A stretch of 64,000 nt of DNA from contig CADCSX010000023.1 of NCBI GenBank assembly GCA_902805475.1, forward strand, positions 2,108,001 to 2,172,000, in the 5' to 3' direction. Both the position numbers and the translations under genes were made by a program. Shown here one piece after another: positions 58,394-64,000 of the stretch. The stretch's first letter is position 1. Each line of letters opens with the position of its first letter. A model generated the notes under the pieces. It was not told the DNA's origin. It ran no database searches and was given only the letters and a program-made list of their open reading frames with translations. The DNA is from Entonaema liquescens. Lineage: Eukaryota; Ascomycota; Sordariomycetes; Xylariales; Xylariaceae.

Positions 58394-58903
58394 TCGAAGA
58401 AGGCGTCGAAACTTTTAACTTCTTACAAAGTAGACTAATTCAGGAACAACCAGCTTCGGTGTCTGACCATCCTCCCCATCGCTTCCTAGGCATTTCTACA
58501 AAATCCTGGGTCGCATATTCTTCTCTGCTGCCACACGTGGTTGTGCGACGAGGACAGTCGGGTCATGTAACAAAGCAGCGGCTCCTCGACTTCTAATCCA
58601 ATATAATGAGACACTGTAGTTCCGCAAGATCCGGTCTATAGGTTTACATTTTACGTATATGTAGATTGACGTAGCCACACAGAACCTCATGATACTCCTC
58701 GTTACAACTCGCGTAGTTGTATGTTTATTATTAGCAAGTTCCGAGTTTTATGTACAAAGATACGTCCAACGCATTAAACATGAGTTTCACTCTATCAATG
58801 ACAAGCTCTCTGAAATAAAAATAAAGAATATATACCTGGTAATTTTAGTCTATGGTCAGAGGAAAAAGATGTGGGATGTGATCGTTGATTTATTCAAGTG
58901 TGC
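58394..58903. other. Intergenic region
   Basis: Between the doubtful small gene and the kinase 3' end. No gene is recognised. Confidence 0.45.
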
Positions 58904-61181
58904 TCAATCCTGACTGTATGACCACTCGTCCGACTCATCATCCGTCGTACTGTCGTCCTCTGCCCAGGCTGGTATCTGCAAAGGCGAAGAAAATTCAGTA
59001 GGAGGATAACCAGGGAAAACGTTATTGCGCCACCAATCTTCATGATCCGAGTTGTAATCGGGCTCAGGCTCAAAGAATATTCTCGACACCCAAGCCTCAA
59101 TTACCTCGTCACTCTCGTCGGCCCACATCTTTTTCGTGCCCCTTTCTGCCTGTATGGATAATTCTAGTAGAGACGGGCGGTCTTTGGGATCGTGCCTCAT
59201 ACATCGTGCGATCGTTTCTCGAAGCTCTCTGTCAAGATACTCGAACGCGTACTCGGTCAATAGCTCCGGACAATAATGTACCGGCTCAGACTCGGGCCCT
59301 GAATCTCTTACAGGTGGGGATTGGGCTCGATACCCCGTCATGAATTGCCACATACACTATACAACTATTAGGTTATCTCCAGAAGATTTCTATTTCTTTT
59401 GGGGAGTGGTACCAATGCGATCCCCCACACGTTCGTCGCCGCCGTATAGTTACCAGCAACCGGCTGTTCGGAAAGCTCCCAACCATAAGGGTCGGTAGGT
59501 GCGATATGTTCCCAATCTACGCCGAATTGCTCAGGGGCGTAATGTCCATGCTTGCCGAATCGACGCCTCTCTAAGTAGTAGCTATTCCTCTTATTGGCCT
59601 TGACATAGCGGGCACATCCAAAATCGGCGAGCTGTTGCTTTTGTTAGTATAAGAAAGTCTGATGGTTTTATAGGAGCAACTTACCTTTAATCTAGGGATT
59701 ATACGGTGTTCGCCGTCGGCGGCGCCGTAATCAGGAGGGCCGATGAATACTGCGAGGTTGTTGGTCATTTGTAATACTTTATCTTATTACCGGGGAAGGT
59801 TTCGCTACTCACTGTTCCGTGGATCAATGTCGAAATGAACCATACGCTTACGAGCCCATCTACGTCTACTGACAGGAACTTCTTCGAAGAGATCTTTCCC
59901 TAAAGTTTTCCCAACGACAACGTCTTCACCAGCTGCTCTTCTCTCGGCTAGAGCATTGATTTCAGCTTCGCTTGCAAAATCTTGTGGCCTCCTACGCCGC
60001 CTAGGGTGGAATTTCCTTGGAGGATATCTGCAACAACACGTTAGTTTCATACCCAGTATATGTAGTCGAAATTCAAGGATGATTTACTCCATAGCGATAC
60101 AGGCTTTGACCACTAAAAACCCCATTAGCCAACACTCTACAAAATACCGGGATTGAAGATGGACCTTTCACGTACAACAATTCCAGAATGACCAACAGAC
60201 GCGGTTAGGAGGCTTTTTCCCCATCCGGGATCCTTTAGTAATAGCGTGAGCAAGGTCACCAAATTGCATAAACTCAAGAAGCAGGTAGTCCTTATGATCG
60301 AGGTTCCATTCCGCGAGTAGTGGATGATTGTATCCTTCCCCTTTCTTTCTTGCTTGAGCTATTGCGTTTGCATTGTGTTCCCGGCGCTCAACATCGACGC
60401 GTCTTTTCTGTATTCTCATCTCGTGTGCCTCAAATTTCTCTTGCATCTGTTCGGGTTCGTTTTCCAGCCGCCACCTCCTAGATGGTGGCTTGGGGGGTTC
60501 TGTGTCGCTACGGCTCTCCTCGCCGCTGGATTCACCTCCTTCTTCATCACTTGAGTCATACCGGTTTATGCTCCCGAATTCAAATTTGGGTTGCCGAGTT
60601 AGGTTTATCTCTTCGGGGTCGATTGTTTGAATAACATGGGCTGCCCCAGACATTTGCTATAAGACTGTTAGAGAGCGTTTGTAATAGTATAGAAAACCAG
60701 TATGAGTTACCCTCAACGCTGTCCCTTCAGCACGGACGTCCTCACTAAGCCATCCTCTCAGACCTATTTTTACCACAACGTCTCGGTCTTCATGCCCAAT
60801 AACATCACTCTTCCACTTAAATTGTACAGTCAATCCCAAACCACCAAAACCCAATGGTCTTACATACTCGAACCTGCCACCTTGCCCGAAAAATTCTCGG
60901 ATATGATTGAGTCTTGTCCTCGCCTGTGAGCTAAGCCTGCCACTTCGCCCTTTATCGTAAAAATAGGGGAGGAATTTGGAGGCTTTTCCCTCTCGGAGCT
61001 GAGGCGTGCCTTCTCTTGGGAATGGGTGTCCCAACCATTTACGTCTATTTTGAGCGAATTGCTGGAGGCTAGGTTCTCTAGTGCCCTTTCTTCGATATCG
61101 CTCGAAACGCCAATTCTGCGCTCGATATTTTTCCTCGAAGATGGCAGGATTATAAGTATTCGGACTGCCCTGATCCGCCAT
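58904..61181 (-). CDS. Divergent fungal protein-kinase-like protein, seven exons
   Basis: Protein kinase fold, of the lineage-specific type common in filamentous fungi; role unknown. Minus-strand exons are 61181-60711, 60656-60176, 60112-60088 (25 nt), 60027-59813, 59749-59685, 59631-59413 and 59356-58904. All phases close to 642 residues. A glycine-rich loop (PLGFGGLGLTVQFKW) and VVVKIGLRGW with the likely ATP-binding Lys come first. A long charged insert (DSSDEEGGESSGEESRSDTE) is followed by the hinge-like DYLLLEFMQFGDLAHAI. The catalytic loop is MVHFDIDPRNIFIG (His-Phe-Asp in place of HRD), and the metal-binding motif is LADFGCARY. The substrate lobe has YAPEQFGVDWEHI and NVWGIAL, and ARCMRHDPKDRPSLLEL closes the domain. 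A DFG is present, but the catalytic Arg of HRD is replaced, so activity is uncertain. The acidic tail ends DDESDEWSYSQD. Confidence 0.85.
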
Positions 61182-61805
61182 CTTCGTTATGGTCTATAAT
61201 GCAATAGCTTTATGCTAGTTTCTATACAAGTTTGGTATAGATTGAATTAGGGGCATGAACTGCTAGATATTCATTGTTATAATACCAAATAGTTTTTGGA
61301 TAATATATAAGGTAAACAAAGAGATATTTGTTTACGAACGATGTGTTTGCCGATTGCTGCCATACTGCTTGCGGGAGAAGTCTTTGATTAGACAGGTACC
61401 TAACACGCATGTAAAACAAAGCGTAGATAAATTTACACAGCAGCTTCTGAGGGCAACTCTGATATTAAATAGATCATCAGGTAATGACATAGTCTGTTGT
61501 AGGCTCACTTATATAAGGACTAATATATAGGTAGTCTATGTTGACTTTAATTTAGCACATTGATGTCAATCTACCTATATATTATCCTTGTTAGTTAATA
61601 GTAAATGCGGCTGAATCCAGACTCAACTGAGATCTACAGCGTTGATGTGGTTCTGGGGTCTTGGTATCCGTCATAGCGCGCGCATTGAATAATACCACGG
61701 GGCTTTAGCATAGGACTTTGTTACTGTTAGTAGTGCTTGTTGGTCCCCTGATAATTTAATATGAGGTTACAAACGTCAGACGGGCATCTAGATGTACAAT
61801 AAGTT
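61182..61805. other. AT-rich intergenic region
   Basis: The 5' flank of the kinase-like gene. It is AT-rich, with no gene recognised. It leads into an inverted-repeat element at 61806. Confidence 0.5.
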
Positions 61806-62243
61806 GACAAAAGTGTCCGTGCGCCCACTATATGCCCACCAAAACACTCCAATTTCACTCTTAAATATCAAATCAAAATAAATAGATAAAAATAATTTAA
61901 AAGCTGTATAATATATTGTAGTGCTAAAGGCTTATAGGTATGTAAGTTTTGTAAGGGATTTCGAAGTGGTGGTTAAGTAAAGGGGTGACAGATTTGGTAG
62001 AATGTTTTTCCCATACAAAACGTGCGCTTTATATAAGGGAAATTCCTACCTTAATATTATAACTTATTTATACCGTGAAATCATCAATATTAATAAACAA
62101 AAAAAAATATAAGATTAAACCTTTTTCAAATCTCTATAGAAAAATGTTTTCATTAAAATTTTACGTATTTTTATTGAATTATAATAACCTTTAGAAATGT
62201 GTAAGTTTTGGTATGAAATGAGGTATGCACGGACACTTTTGTC
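61806..62243. mobile_element. MITE-like element with 17-bp terminal inverted repeats
   Basis: GACAAAAGTGTCCGTGC at 61806-61822 is exactly repeated in reverse complement at 62227-62243. The similarity extends inward imperfectly for about 55 bp (ACCAAAACACTCCAATTTC against ACCAAAACTTACACATTTC). The 438-bp interior is very AT-rich and has no ORF. These traits fit a non-autonomous DNA transposon, probably Tc1/mariner-like judging from the terminus, though I cannot make out a clear target-site duplication. Confidence 0.75.
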
Positions 62244-63427
62244 TTCTTTGTGTAGGTAGATCTGATCAGCGGGATGCTATCTTTAGCGCATTCAAGCATT
62301 ACCTAGCTGCCCGTAGGTATATCAAGCATTGATAACGACCCTTTAAAACCTGGAATTAACGCTAGTAAAATCACGGGGGTTACTAGGTATGCATGTGCAG
62401 ATGCGATAGCGCCGGTATCTAGGTAACATTGTGACCCCAACCAACCAGCCCCAACTTGGAGCTTTTCGATTGATGAGAAACGGAAGCGGAGTGGTGGAAA
62501 CGGAAAGAACGTACTGGTACCCCCGCTTACTAAAGGCACTTTAAAACAGATACCTAAACCTAGAAGGCATATAACGGGTTTAGTTATGCAAAATACGAGA
62601 ATGCCTAGTCGAGGATGCGACAGAATCTATTCTCCTAACCGGGATATGTCGTACTTACATGCTGCTGTCTGCTGTACTTCGTATACTTCATGCATGTTTC
62701 GCCGTTTCATTTGGGTGGACTTACTAGAACCGGGGGACACAGGTCAGGCACCAGACACCCTCTGAGACGGCCGGCTGCGGCTGGCCCTCTCTCAGTTGCA
62801 ATCCTTCCGTCATCTGTCATAATTGCATTTCCATTTTCCAAGTCATTTACGCCAACATTTCTTCTGGTTGCGTTTTCGATTTATAATTCTTCTTTCCATT
62901 CCCATTCCCATTCCCATTCCGTCAACTCGGAAAACTGCAGTACGAAACCCTGCAATTCTTTCGCCATCGTTGCGACTCGTTTACTATTGTATTCTTCATA
63001 TCTCTTCTATTTTCTCTTCGTTTCTTTTTCTTCTATCAACTTGTATTTTCCAATTTCCTGTGGTTCTTGTGGCGGCCACCCATTTTATTTTCCAAATCCC
63101 ATACGTTCCGTTCCCACTTTAAACCGTTAGCTGCGTTACTTCGTTGTTGGCTTGTGGTTGGTGAAGGCCGCATCCAAACGAACAGTGACAACAAGCATAG
63201 GAGATTCAATAACTTTTTACACGAATTATACAAGGACAAATTACGACCCATAACGTACCCAATCTTGTGCTGCAGACGACTTGCAGATAGTCAAACTGAT
63301 TTTCGTCATTTCGTCGTGCCGCAACCCCCTCTCATTTCTTACGTGCATCAAAAATTAACCCTGGATTTTACTTGGGTAAAAGCGCGTTTATAACGCTCCT
63401 CATAAAACCCAACATTCCATCGTCACA
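62244..63427. other. Promoter and leader region of the right-edge gene
   Basis: No gene is recognised. A (CATTCC)n repeat lies at about 62896-62921. The ORFs at 62690-63130 and 63067-63393 are pyrimidine-rich leader sequence, typical upstream of fungal start codons. Confidence 0.5.
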
Positions 63428-64000
63428 ATGCGTCGCGCTTCTGTAGACTTGACCGATCCCTCTCGAAATATTGAAGAATCAATAGGCACTCCAGATCCGA
63501 CTTCTATAGATTCCGATCTAGATATGACTTTGACAACAGATGAGGAGGGCGTTAGGATATACACCCCGCCTCCCCATATAGCTGCACGATTTTATCGACC
63601 TAGTCAGAATCGTCGAAAAGAGTCGGCTGCTTCCTCACGTCGTAATTCGATCTCGTCTGCGCATTCGCGATCCTCTCATGGCTTCAACCACCATGGCGGC
63701 CCGCAGAGTAAATACATTGCTCAGCAGATGCGTCGTGCCTCGATACTCGAGGATCGCAAAGCTCGTCTGGCCGACAGGGCGGCGCACGCTGAGAAAGTGC
63801 GCTTGAGAGCTGCCATGGCGAAGGCTGCCCACCAGAAGAGTTCCAACTTAGAAGAGCGTGCGTTGGCCGCCGCTCAAGCTAGAGAGAAGAACCTGGCCGA
63901 AATTGTCGCTGCGTGCGCCGAGGAAGTAAAACGGGCTAAAGCTGTGGCTGAAAGCATGAAAGAGAAAAGGGAGCAAGAGCTGCAAAAACTCAGGTCCCAG
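63428..64000 (+). CDS. 5' part of a coiled-coil protein, possibly Sok1/Tcp11 family (runs off the edge)
   Basis: The frame is open from ATG at 63428 to the end of the window, 191 codons without stop. It begins MRRASVDLTDPSRNIEESIG, continues with a Ser/Arg-rich region, then IAQQMRRASILEDRKARLAD and a long helical charged segment (RAAHAEKVRLRAAMAKAAHQ; EERALAAAQAREKNLAEIVA; CAEEVKRAKAVAESMKEKRE). This arrangement resembles the N-terminal coiled coil of fungal Sok1/Tcp11-domain proteins, linked to cAMP signalling, but the diagnostic domain would be beyond the edge, so the name is a guess. The context CACAATG at the start is good. It is partial at the 3' side. Confidence 0.7.
   Translation, partial: MRRASVDLTDPSRNIEESIGTPDPTSIDSDLDMTLTTDEEGVRIYTPPPHIAARFYRPSQNRRKESAASSRRNSISSAHSRSSHGFNHHGGPQSKYIAQQMRRASILEDRKARLADRAAHAEKVRLRAAMAKAAHQKSSNLEERALAAAQAREKNLAEIVAACAEEVKRAKAVAESMKEKREQELQKLRSQ

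Overview
The window is nuclear DNA of a filamentous ascomycete (Pezizomycotina, probably a Sordariomycete). Genes carry short introns of about 45-110 bp with GTRNGY-type donors, CTRAY branch points and YAG acceptors. The gene content is typically fungal: xanthine dehydrogenase, an AcuM/Rds2-type Zn2Cys6 regulator, a Pth11-like rhodopsin-domain protein, HSF1, SNT1, KCS1 and SPO22/ZIP4. I found about 19 protein genes and one tRNA, with gene-poor stretches of 2-5 kb between some of them. There is no operon, CRISPR array, recognisable biosynthetic cluster or viral sequence.

Layout. 0-6 kb: xanthine dehydrogenase (three exons), then a GC-rich NmrA-like gene behind a compound microsatellite. 6.5-14.2 kb: tRNA-Glu(UUC), a DUF3140-type gene, meiotic SPO22/ZIP4 carrying an in-frame TAG, and the Zn2Cys6 regulator, whose zinc cluster is split over tiny exons. 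14.2-18.9 kb: gene-poor. 18.9-29.4 kb: exocyst SEC6, rhodopsin-domain protein, TauD-type dioxygenase and a GC-rich membrane protein, separated by long spacers. 30.5-38.7 kb: HSF1, spliceosomal cyclophilin CWC27, deoxyhypusine synthase. 40-48.8 kb: a small nuclear-type protein and the large SNT1 corepressor. 50.2-56.7 kb: ALG2 and KCS1. 57.9-64 kb: a doubtful small gene, a divergent protein kinase, a MITE-like inverted-repeat element and the start of a coiled-coil gene that runs off the right edge.

The most important general observation is that five genes (NmrA-like, DUF3140, the Zn2Cys6 regulator, SNT1, KCS1) read as broken, and nearly every break is a one-base loss in a G or C run. In seven cases the run is four long where five restores the protein, and in one it is five where six does. 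Restoring the bases brings every exon phase into register. This most likely marks homopolymer errors in a long-read assembly rather than gene decay. The SPO22 stop codon is different: it is a substitution, not a frame loss.

Most genes are independent housekeeping or regulatory units. Loose functional links exist only by theme: chromatin, stress and transcription (SNT1, HSF1, the AcuM-type regulator), translation and RNA (deoxyhypusine synthase, CWC27), and secretion (SEC6, ALG2).
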